Source: Glandiceps talaboti (taxonomy: Eukaryota; Hemichordata; Enteropneusta; Spengelidae). Taken from it: a stretch of 64,000 nucleotides of DNA. Both the position numbers and the translations under genes were made by a program. Shown piece by piece: positions 50,899 to 61,600 of this stretch. The first letter of the stretch is position 1, and every line of letters starts with the position of its first letter. The notes below the pieces were generated by a model, which saw nothing but the letters and a program-made list of their open reading frames with translations, did no database searches and was not told the DNA's origin. The DNA is taken from the NCBI RefSeq assembly GCF_964340395.1, contig NC_135565.1:655001-719000 (forward strand). The letters run 5' to 3'.

Positions 50899-52684
50899 AC
50901 TACACAAAACATTTATTCGTGGTTACAAATTTATTTTCTCTCGAAAGCCATAGTTTATTACATCACGTAATTCACCAATTTTGGGGGATAAGTGCTTTGT
51001 ATAGAACATACCTGCAGAAGATTTACTAAACCTGCTGTCCCATGGTTGTCATACATGGTGACATGACATTTTCGAAGATTCTATATGACTGCAAGGACTA
51101 GGTTCAAATCCTATCTCTGTCAAGGATTTTACTACGTGCCTAAGCACCCAGTATATCATTCGATTCGAATCCATACATACTACAATTCTTCGTTCATGGA
51201 TTTTGAAAAACGTAGAGACAGACAGCTTTAAAATGTGATAAAAATCCCAAAATTTGTGAATTTTCAGGAAAATTAGTCTAAAAATGACGATAAATGCACA
51301 GATACAGATGTGCAAACGTAGCTTGTTTTCATTCCAGCTGATGGTCACATGTAGTGGCATTTCCGACGACATCATAAGTTCATGAATTAAGAGAATCGAA
51401 AAAACACCTAAATTTGACAAAAAATGGCATTTTATTAATATTACTGTAGTATATGATAGAAATGTCGTAGGAAAAAAAATAAAAAAGTACTAAAAATAGC
51501 AGAAATGGCTAGTTGTGAACGAGGATGTCGTGCATTACCACATTGGCAAATTTTGACGTGGTGATTTTGCCACCAATATTGATCACACAAAATCAAAACT
51601 CCATAAATGAACCACACAGTACTTTCCCTTTCAAAATGGGGTAATTTTAGAATAAGTATTATCATTTTTATTGACAACTGACTGTCAAAATCATCCCCTC
51701 CAGCGATCGACCATACACTTTCAGGCAAGGCATGATTTGATCGAATTCGCAAAAGCATACACTGGAATGAACCATTATGCAGAAGGGGTGCAGAATTTGG
51801 ATTTGAAGTTTACAACCCTATTTCGAACAAACACTTGTCATTTGGGCACACAATGCGTAGAATTATGACTATAGAACATATTACATTGCTTGTTTGATGT
51901 CAATGGTGTCTTTTGAAAAGTGGCAGTTTACTTAAAGTCTTGTCGACTGATTTCCAATATGGCGTCGGTCACAATGCTCATTAACATATTAATTTTTTTT
52001 TAAATTACAAAAAAAAATCATCAAAAATAGAAAAGAAGATGTGCTAACTTGAAATTAACAAATCTGAGTAAGCTACTCTCTGCACATCAACACACCAGAT
52101 ATCAAAGCAATCTGACAAGTAGTACTTGAGATGATGAAAATATCATTTTTGAAAAAAAAATCGTAAAAAATTGAAAATGGCACAGATCAACTTGGCATGA
52201 ATAAATCTGAATAGCCTCCCCCAAGGGAACATGCACACCAAATATCAAAGTATTCTGACTGTCACTTTCGGAGAAGATGATGAAAATATAAAAAGTTAAG
52301 GGCGAGGACGGAGACTGGGATGATAACGATTTTCAGTTTCAAGAAAATCAAACATAACACCAAATAAAAAAAAATTGTGTGGTTCCGATTATTAAATTTT
52401 AGCATATGTGGGGTACATGTGTAGGTAGAATTTTTAGTCTATTTTATTATATATTTTTTCATGTGTGAGTGTCTAGTTTAGGGTTTCCATTGTTTTCCAA
52501 AAGGTCTCTGTGTTGACTGTTTATTTCTTCCCATCAGATACATTGTATACAGGCATTTCAGATTGGAAGAACAGTTTTATGTATTGTCCTCCTAGGTTGG
52601 TGTCAGTTTCCACATCCATTATTTCTTGTGAGAATTCACATCTTATTTTTTCTTGAATACGTAAAAAAAAGTATAGGGTCAGCA
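50899..52684. other. Intron with diverged dispersed repeats, no gene
   Basis: From about 51,960 to 52,300 there are two diverged ~130-bp units (CACACCAGATATCAAAGCAA and CACACCAAATATCAAAGTAT, each followed by TCTGAC and GATGATGAAAATAT). The open frames at 51,049-51,420 and 51,441-51,758 have no domain or codon support. Elsewhere I see nothing. Confidence 0.45.
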
Positions 52685-53716
52685 GTGAAAAATACTGCCA
52701 ATGGCGTTATAGCACAACTTTCCAGTTTTTAAAAATGTTTATCCATATGCTAGTCCATGCTAACAATAGGTGTTCATTTGCTGAATGGCTATCCAGTTGC
52801 CTATCCAACCATGCTGCCATCTTTGCGATATATGTGATCATTTGGCTGTTGCTATGGGCATGGTCTTATTGCTAGGCACATTTGGATACATTTTTTGAAT
52901 GTTTACTTATTTGTCTTTCAATTCCTGTTGTTATCTTTGCAATATATGTGATTATTTGGCTGTTGCTATGGGTATGGTCTTGTTGCTATGCAAATTTACA
53001 TACATGTTTTGAATGTTTATTCAATTGTCTATTAATCCATGTTATCTTTGTGAAATACATGACTGTTTGGCTGTTGCTATGGGCGTGGTCTTGGTTGCTA
53101 GGGATACTTGCATACATTTATTGGATGTTCACTCTGATGTTGTTATTTAACCAAAATATACTGCCATTTGGTTGTTGTTAAGGGCGTGGTCATGGTTGCT
53201 AGGGCCAATTTTGTCTCAATGTTTTGAAGAAAATCTGCAGAATAATACTTCTAGAAACATCTCACCAAGTTTCAGTCTCACTGACCAAGTACTTTTTGAG
53301 ATAAATGTTTGACCAAAAAGACACATTTTTAGCCCTAATTTTCATATTACTTATTAAATCATCATGTCATGAATAAATCTAAATTTTAATACACAAGAAC
53401 GTTTCCACCAAATTTCAGAGCAATCTGCCCAGTAGTTTTTGAGTTTATGTTTTTTGACCAAAAATTTATGTTTTTTGACCCAAAAACCCACATCTCTGAT
53501 GCAATCATTTTCACATACCTGTGATGCAATCATTTTGCTTTGAACAATTTCCCAACTAGACATCAAAAGTAATGTCCCCACCAAGTACCAACGCAATCAG
53601 TCTGGTGGTTTTTGAGTTTACATGTAAGTCATCAACACACATCCACACAGACAGACAGACAGACAGGTGGAGGATGGACAGACACCTACACCATGCCTAT
53701 AGCACAACTGAACCTT
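52685..53716 (+). mobile_element. Dispersed repeat family, copy 6 (most complete uninterrupted copy)
   Basis: It starts at TGCCAATGGCGTTATAGCAC. It has the lead-in TTCATTTGCTGAATGGCTAT, four ~115-bp subrepeats and the body. It ends after a (CAGA)n stretch at CCTATAGCACAACTGAACCT. TAGCACAACT occurs at both ends in the same orientation. The usual downstream half of the 3' hairpin is missing, replaced by the next element. Confidence 0.7.
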
Positions 53717-53724
53717 ACCTAAAA

Positions 53725-54345
53725 AAGGCAGTTATTCTTTTAGAACATGTAAAACAAATTTCAATTATCGACAATATAAAATAATGTTAAAATTGGACTT
53801 CCACAACCCGGAAATTCAACTGCTCTATGTCATCAGTGGTCCGTACCGTATGTCGAACTTTCAAATAGTGTAACAATTTCTTAGTACTAGTGATGCCTTG
53901 ATACTTGTTACAATGTTACAAATACCATGCTAACAGACCTACTGTTACAATATTGCAATGCATGGCTATGTTATGTTGCAGATATGACGACCAGAGTACG
54001 GTAGCAATATACATGGTACGTAAGATCAAAACAAACATGGTTGCACCCAGTGAACTATATATGTACGTTCTGTGGGCAAAGTATATCATGGAGCGATTGT
54101 TTGACTGTCTGAGTTAGCGAGAATTTTGATTCACTAGTGTTGCAAAAGACATTAAAAATAGTTTTCACCATTTCACATTTAGGAGTGTTCTGAATCATAT
54201 GAATGGGCGGCTAGAGCAGACAGAAAAGTCAATCAATCATGCTCATTTTCCAGGGTTAGGGAGCATTTTTCCAGGGTTTTCCAGGGTTATCCAGGGAGGG
54301 TTTGAAATTCCAGGGTTTTCCAGGAAAGTGTGAACCCTGGGTATT
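53725..54345. mobile_element. Fragment of the DNA transposon seen at 42,905-44,181
   Basis: Shared landmarks in the same orientation include TTCTTTTAGAACATGTAA, CTTCCACAACCCGGAAATTC, GCGATTGTTTGACTGTCTG and the TTTTCCAGGG repeats. The right end is GTGTGAACCCTG. The left end is missing. The frame at 53,905-54,117 is a shadow. Confidence 0.75.
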
Positions 54346-54539
54346 AGTCTCCGTCTAGTGTTAGCACTGAGCTAGTCTGGTGTTAACATAAGACTGGTGC
54401 AGACATTAACCCTTCCAGTTGTTAACACATACTGGTGAGGTGTTAGTGTCAGCCTTGCCTTAGCACTGAGCTAGTCTGGTGTTAACCCAGTCATAAAACA
54501 ACACTGTCTTATAGTCTAGCAAACTAAATGTATGTCTAC
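54346..54539. other. Intron after exon A with a short duplication
   Basis: TTAGCACTGAGCTAGTCTGG followed by TGTTAAC occurs at 54,361 and again 99 bp later. It is not related to the exon A donor. Confidence 0.6.
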
Positions 54540-54815
54540 CTCTCTTGACAAAGTCTGTATATTCGGGTGATGGTCTTCCTGCTTCAAACTGTTCATCAAA
54601 GGGTGAAGGGTGTGTTTTGATAGGACTACTATGTCCTGTAGATGGTCTAGATTGGTGATGACTTAGATGTTGTAACTGAAGTAAGTCTTGTTGCCTTTGT
54701 TGTACAGCTGACAATGCTACAACATGTTGTCTAGATCGTGACCTTGCTGCACTACTGCCATGCTGTACTAAGTCTTCTACAGATTTATGGGTATGTCCCC
54801 ATTCATATTGGTCAT
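54540..54815 (-). CDS. Exon A (most 5' exon in window) of an unrecognised disordered protein gene
   Basis: This internal coding exon is 276 nt. On the minus strand it follows a T-rich acceptor (TTTTGTTTAG) and ends at a GTAGAC donor. It enters with 2 nt and leaves in phase 1. The translation starts DQYEWGHTHKSVEDLVQHG. It continues with an Arg/Ser stretch, a Gln/Leu/His-rich helix-prone stretch (QQRQQDLLQLQHL), a Ser/Pro-rich part, and ends SPEYTDFVKR. The single G left over joins the GA that opens the next exon at 48,412 to make Gly, which supports the splice. I do not recognise the family. The composition suggests a cytoplasmic scaffold or regulatory protein, but that is inference. The upstream intron covers 54.8-64 kb, so earlier exons lie outside the window. 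Confidence 0.75.
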
Positions 54816-55285
54816 CTAAACAAAATTAACAAAGTTTACACAATCAGAATCAGTAAAGCATTGATCTGTGGAACACAGAAAGTAAAAAAATGAACTGGAT
54901 TAATAACACTTGGCACAGCATGTTGGAAGTAGAGAGACTTGTATGATATTAAATCATTTGATAACAACAGATTTATGGTCTCTTTACAATAATGGTTCAC
55001 ATTCACAAACAGATTTCAAGTTCCCCTGACCTTTCAACGTCTCAACATTTCCCAATGTGTATCAAGTCAACATTTTCATAAATACAGTGCCCAAAATTCA
55101 ACATATTTCAAAAATACAGTAGCAGATTTCTTTCCTGTACAATAACAATACCATAGTCCAACATTAGGAGACAAATAATCTGTAATACTCTCTATATGGT
55201 AGTTTCAAAGGCACTCTGTGAGATCTGTGAGTGTGTTACATGGTCAAAGTCATCCAGCATAATGAGTGTCATCTTAATCTGACCA

Positions 55286-55347
<62 letters not shown>

Positions 55348-55621
55348 AAGTTAAGGGGTTTTAATAGTACATAATAATAAAAATGTCTGCACAATTTTTT
55401 TTTAGAGGAATGGTGCTTTCAATAAAATGTATCCGTGTGAGCTTATAGAATATATTTATTTTAAAGGGATCATAAGATGTGGACATTTTTCCTTTATAAA
55501 GCTCAAAAGCTCAAAATGAATAATAAACAGAAAACATGAAATTTTTAAAAAAAAGTATGTGAGTGTGTGTGTGTGTGTTTGTTTGTGTGTGTGTGTAGGG
55601 GGGGTTGGGCTGGTGCCAGAC
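54816..55621. other. Intron upstream of exon A with microsatellites
   Basis: It holds an (ATT)n tract at about 55,287-55,346 and a GT-rich run at about 55,560-55,597. One diverged copy of the 62-bp unit amplified at 58.1-58.6 kb lies at 55,233-55,290. No exon is seen. Confidence 0.55.
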
Positions 55622-56077
55622 CAGGGGTGCATTCGATTATGCTTCCCCGGGGAGCCTCAGACCAGGGTTACTGATGTCACTTGGGCACCTCGGGGCGTGT
55701 GATAATCGAACGCATTTTATTGCATTTGGGGTACCCCTGGGAGCCTATAATTAAATCTGTGATTCACGATAAATAATTTGGTCCGTCTTTCCAAAATATT
55801 TTAGACAATTTGAAGTGAAAAATTATTTCCTCACTAAATGTGGAAAGATATCCTCAAAATACGGTATAATTCTTATGGAATTGATAACGATAGCCAATCA
55901 CATGTCATCCCCATCTTGGGTCAAGTCAGGTCAGGCCAATCCCCAAGCTGCCCCTGCTCCATGAGGAGGGTCGACTCGGGGCGCCCCGAGTGTGACGTCG
56001 TGTAGTAATCGAACGCAACTTGGGGCAACTCGAGGTGCCTCGAGGCACCCTGGGTTGCATAATCGAACGCACCCCTG
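55622..56077. mobile_element. MITE-like element with CAGGGGTGC ends
   Basis: The ends are CAGGGGTGCATTCGATTATG and CATAATCGAACGCACCCCTG, inverted copies with one mismatch over ~21 bp. Internal GAGCC/GGCACC and CCTCGG/CTCGAGG segments also mirror each other. The element is 456 bp and GC-richer than its surroundings. CAGGGGT ends are typical of hAT-type MITEs, but the flanks (TGCCAGAC and AGTTTGTC) show no clear 8-bp duplication. The ORF at 55,926-56,189 is a shadow. Confidence 0.75.
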
Positions 56078-57235
56078 AGTTTGTCATTCGAATGCTGCCC
56101 TCATCGGCCGGTCCAAATTTTCCCATCATGCAACAATCAGACCACAGTATTATGTAGATCAATGAGAGAAATCCACAACAAAATTTCACTCAAAATCTGT
56201 ATTGTGATGACTCCTTTGGCAATACTGACTGCTAAATTCAACGAACATACACTAAAAAAACTCTACCAAGTGTGGTTTATTTTTTTAGACGCTTACTGAT
56301 GTTTACTTATTGTTATTGAGGACGTTTCCTGCAGACTACACGATACTGTGATAAGACTAACCGGCCATATTTGAATTTGCTCGTGAGTTTATGTCGGACT
56401 GCATATCGTATGCTTCGAACAGCAGCATATACAGCACGAGTGCAACCCTACAGAGTTGCACAGGATACCTAATATTCAATTATTTTGTGACGGCTATATA
56501 TTTGCGTGGAAATAACCTCTGTGTAAATGGACAGTGTTTAATCATGAAGCAACTAACGGTTTCCTTGAACGCAACTTTGGATGTATGTTTTGGTATCGGG
56601 TGTCAATGTCTTGTCAAACCGGACCTACGTTACATTAATTGCTTATCCATGATTATGTCATATATTCAACTGAAGACTATGTACTACGTATGCATATATG
56701 TATATGATTTACACTGCCAAGAAAGGAAAGTTGAATTTTATTCATAGCAAAAGGTATGTAGAGCTGATGACTTCGTTAACGTACATGTTTGTAAATGTCA
56801 GCACAACATTTACTGAAAAGAATATGTCAAGATGGGGTTGTATTTAAAAGCTGAGTAATTTGTATTAAATCATAATTTCACACAGTATATCTTTATTGCT
56901 GTGTTATGCTGTCATTATTTCAAACAGTTGCCAGTGTATACATTTAATATTTAACAGAAAACTAGCGAAGGCCTGCAATTTTCTTCACATTCCCGCACAC
57001 CGGGTTGTTTATGTTCACGTGACGTATAGTAGCACCCTCCTTGCGCGTGACATGTTGTAGTGTAGTTGGCCCGGCCGGCCCTTCAAAAAATTGGGATCGT
57101 AATTAGACATTGTAATCGGCACAGATCTTCTGACATACATGTTAAGCATTTACAACCACTCAGTTTGTGACTAGTTGCATATTTTATTAGGACTTGGAGT
57201 AACAAAATATTTGGTATTTTAATAGCAAACCCATT
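56078..57235. other. Intron, nothing recognised
   Basis: It is moderately GC-rich in patches. The plus-strand 118-codon frame at 56,391-56,747 contains several cysteines, but it has no domain I recognise and no splice context, so it is not called as a gene. Confidence 0.4.
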
Positions 57236-57895
57236 CGTTTGTAGGTGTATGTCAGATATAATTTTTTTTACTAAAACATGGCATTTGTAAAGTAAGCGTA
57301 TTTTATGTTTCCATGGAAGCCACTCTCCAATTTTAGATAATCTGTCTTACAATGGATAGCATTAGTGCATATATGCCAAAAGTAAGGATTTGGTTTGTAA
57401 AAAATTTTTTATTCGAATTTTACATAAATTTTGCCTAATAATGCATAATATGGTGATTTAGGTTACCATGGCAACAGATGTTCCTAAAATGATATCTATT
57501 TTTGAACTCGGCATAACAAACTACTGAAGATAGGGTGGTCAATATGCTAATAAACTATGTTATAATTAGGTTTATCATGTTATTTTCCAGATATGTAGGT
57601 GTTTAACCAACACAACATTTTTTACTCTACCATAAGTTTCCATGGAAACAGCTTTCCAATTTTATACAATTTATGTTACACCCGGTAGCACTAACTCATA
57701 CATGTCTAATACAAGGACATTTTTTCACTGTATTATCTTTTTTTTCAATGTTTTGTCAATTTTTGGAAAAATGATTAACATATTATGGTGATTTTGGTTA
57801 CCATGGCAACAGATGTTCATAAAATGACCCCCTTTTTTGAACTCAGCATACAAAACTACCCCAGGTAGGGTGGTTAATATTCGAGTAAACCCGAT
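57236..57895. repeat. Two tandem diverged copies of a ~350-bp dispersed repeat
   Basis: Both copies have GTTTCCATGGAA, then CCAATTTTA, TGGTGATTT, GGTTACCATGGCAACAGATG, TTTTTGAACTC and TAGGGTGGT, in the same order. No protein is encoded. Confidence 0.75.
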
Positions 57896-58132
57896 TATTA
57901 CAATTATTATTATCATGTACTATTATTATAATTATTATTATTATTTAATTTCTTAAAAGTGCACTACACTACGTCTCAGTGCTCTTTACACAACAAAAAA
58001 GATTGCATATAAAAAGTACCGATTAATAAAATACTAAAAATACCATACAATAAAGTACTACAATGCATCATACAAAAAAAAACCAAAAAAAAAACCAAAA
58101 AAAACAAAAAAAACAAAAAAAAAACCAAACAA
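57896..58132. repeat. ATT-rich and A-rich low-complexity DNA
   Basis: Imperfect ATT runs lie at 57,897-57,945. After AAAGTGCACTACACTACGTC, poly-A stretches with CC interruptions run from 58,070 to 58,130. This may be the tail of old retroposed copies. Confidence 0.6.
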
Positions 58133-58630
58133 ACAGAGTAGGTCAAAGTCATCTAGTATAATGAGTGTCATCTTAATCTGACCACTATTTATATACAGAG
58201 TAGGTCAAAGTCATCTAGTATAATGAGTGTCATCTTAATCTGACCACTATTTATATACAGAGTAGGTCAAAGTCATCTAGTATAATGAGTGTCATCTTAA
58301 TCTGACCACTATTTATATACAGAGTAGGTCAAAGTCATCTAGTATAATGAGTGTCATCTTAATCTGACCACTATTTATATGCAGAGTAGGTCAAAGTCAT
58401 CTAGTATAATGAGTGTCATCTTAATCTGACCACTATTTATATACAGAGTAGGTCAAAGTCATCTAGTATAATGAGTGTCATTTTAATCTGACCAATATTT
58501 ATATACAGAGTAGGTCAAAGTCATCTAGTATAATGAGTGTCATCTTAATCTGACCACTATTTATATGCAGAGTAGGTCAAAGTCATCTAGTATAATGAGT
58601 GTCATCTTAATCTGACCACTATTTATATCC
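58133..58630. repeat. 62-bp minisatellite (eight units)
   Basis: Units share GTAGGTCAAAGTCATCTAGT, then ATAATGAGTGTCATCTTAAT and CTGACCACTATTTATATAC. They are almost identical to each other. Confidence 0.95.
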
Positions 58631-58631
58631 A

Positions 58632-61600
58632 TAGTAAATGTAGGCTCTTTTACTAATGTCACTGATATAAATGTCGGCTCTTTTACTAATGTCACTGAAG
58701 ATATAAATGTCGGCTCTTTTACTAATGTCACTGATATAAATGTTGGCTCTTTTATTAATGTCACTGATATAAATGTTGGCTCTTTTACTAATGTCACTGA
58801 TATAAATGTCAGGTCTTTTACTAATGTCACTGATATAAATGTCAGGTCTTTTACTAATGTCACTGATATAAATGTCGGCTCTGTTACTAATGTCACTGAT
58901 ATAAATGTTGGCTCTTTTACTAATGTCACTGATATAAATGTCGGCTCTGTTACTAATGTCACTGATATAAATGTCGGCTCTTTTACTAATGTCACTGATA
59001 TAAATGTCAGGTCTTTTACTAATGTCACTGATATAAATGTCGGCTCTGTTACTAATGTCACTGATATAAATGTTGGCTCTTTTACTAATGTCACTGATAT
59101 AAATGTCGGCTCTGTTACTAATGTCACTGAAATAAATGTCAGGTCTTTTACTAATGTCACTGATATAAATGTTGGCTCTTTTACTAATGTCACTGATATA
59201 AATGTTGGCTCTTTTACTAATGTCACTGATATAAATGTCAGGTCTTTAACTAATGTCACTGATATAAATGTTGGCTCTTTTACTAATGTCACTGATATAA
59301 ATGTCGGCTCTTTTACTAATGTCACTGATATAAATGTCGGCTCTTTTACTAATGTCACTGATATAAATGTCGGCTCTTTTACTAATGTCACTGATATAAA
59401 TGTCGGCTCTTTTACTAATGTCACTGATATAAATGTCGGCTCTTTTACTAACGTCACTGATATAAATGTCGGCTCTTTAACTAATGTCACTGATATAAAT
59501 GTCAGGTCTTTTACTAATGTCACTGATATAAATGTCGGCTCTTTAACTAATGTCACTGATATAAATGTCAGGTCTTTTACTAATGTCACTGATATAAATG
59601 TCGGCTCTTTTACTAATGTCACTGATATAAATGTTGGCTCTTTTACTAATGTCACTGATATAAATGTCGGTCTTTTACTAATGTCACTGATATAAATGTC
59701 AGGTCTTTAACTAATGTCACTGATATAAATGTCGGCTCTTTTACTAATGTCACTGATATAAATGTCGGCTCTTTAACTAATGTCACTGATATAAATGTCG
59801 GCTCTTTTACTAATGTCACTGATATAAATGTTGGCTCTTTTACTAATGTCACTGATATAAATGTCGGCTCTTTAACTAATGTCACTGATATAAATGTCGG
59901 CTCTTTTACTAATGTCACTGATATAAATGTTGACTCTTTTACTAATGTCACTGATATAAATGTCGGCTCTTTTACTAATGTCACTGATATAAATGTCGGT
60001 CTTTTACTAATGTCACTGATATAAATGTCAGGTCTTTAACTAACGTCACTGATATAAATGTCGGCTCTTTTACTAATGTCACTGATATAAATGTCGGCTC
60101 TTTAACTAATGTCACTGATATAAATGTCGGCTCTTTTACTAATGTCACTGATATAAATGTTGGCTCTTTTACTAATGTCACTGATATAAATGTCGGCTCT
60201 TTTACTAATGTCACTGATATAAATGTCAGGTCTTTTACTAATGTCACTGATATAAATGTCGGCTCTTTAACTAATGTCACTGATATAAATGTTGGCTCTT
60301 TTACTAATGTCACTGATATAAATGTTGGCTCTTTTACCAATGTCACTGATATAAATGTCAGGTCTTTAACTAATGTCACTGATATAAATGTTGGCTCTTT
60401 TACTAATGTCACTGATATAAATGTTGGCTCTTTTACTAATGTCACTGATATAAATGTTGGCTCTTTTACTAATGTCACTGATATAAATGTCTGCTCTTTT
60501 ACTAATGTCACTGATATAAATGTCGGCTCTTTAACTAATGTCACTGATATAAATGTCGGCTCTTTTACTAATGTCACTGATATAAATGTCGGCTCTTTTG
60601 CTAATGTCACTGATATAAATGTTGGCTCTTTTACTAATGTCACTGATATAAATGTTGGCTCTTTTACTAATGTCACTGATATAAATGTCGGCTCTTTTAC
60701 TAATGTCACTGATATAAATGTCGGCTCTTTTACTAATGTCACTGATATAAATGTCGGCTCTTTTACTAATGTCACTGATATAAATGTCGGCTCTTTTACT
60801 AATGTCACTGATATAAATGTCGGCTCTTTTACTAATGTCACTGATATAAATGTCGGCTCTTTTACTAATGTCACTGATAAAAATGTCAGGTCTTTAAATA
60901 ATGTCACTGATATAAATGTCGGCTCTTTTACTAATGTCACTGATATAAATGTCGGCTCTTTTACTAATGTCACTGATATAAATGTCAGGTCTTTAACTAA
61001 TGTCACTGATATAAATGTCGGCTCTTTTACTAATGTCACTGATAAAAATGTCAGGTCTTTTACTAATGTCACTGATATAAATGTCGGCTCTTTTACTAAT
61101 GTCACTGATATAAATGTCGGCTCTTTTACTAATGTCACTGATATAAATGTCGGCTCTTTTACTAATGTCACTGATATAAATGTTGGCTCTTTTACTAAGG
61201 TCACTGATATAAATATCAGGTCTTTTACTAATGTCACTAATATAAATGTTGGCTCTTTTACTAATGTCACTGATATAAATGTCGGCTCTTTTACTAATGT
61301 CACTGATATAAATGTCGGCTCTTTTACTAATGTCACTGATATAAATGTCGGCTCTTTTACTAATGTCACTGATATAAATGTCGGCTCTTTTACTAATGTC
61401 ACTGATATAAATGTCGGCTCTTTTACTAATGTCACTGATATAAATGTCAGGTCTTTTACTAATGTCACTGATATAAATGTCGGCTCTTTTACTAATGTCA
61501 CTGATATAAATGTTGGCTCTTTTACTAATGTCACTGATATAAATGTCAGGTCTTTAACTAACGTCACTGATATAAATGTCGGCTCTGTTACTAATGTCAC

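Noticed and set aside
51085-51130. tRNA-like B box GGTTCAAATCC
   Set aside because: No matching acceptor, D or anticodon stems and no clear A box upstream. At most it is a trace of a tRNA-derived SINE.
56391-56747. 118-codon cysteine-containing plus-strand ORF
   Set aside because: No recognisable domain, signal peptide or splice context, and the length is possible by chance in this base composition.
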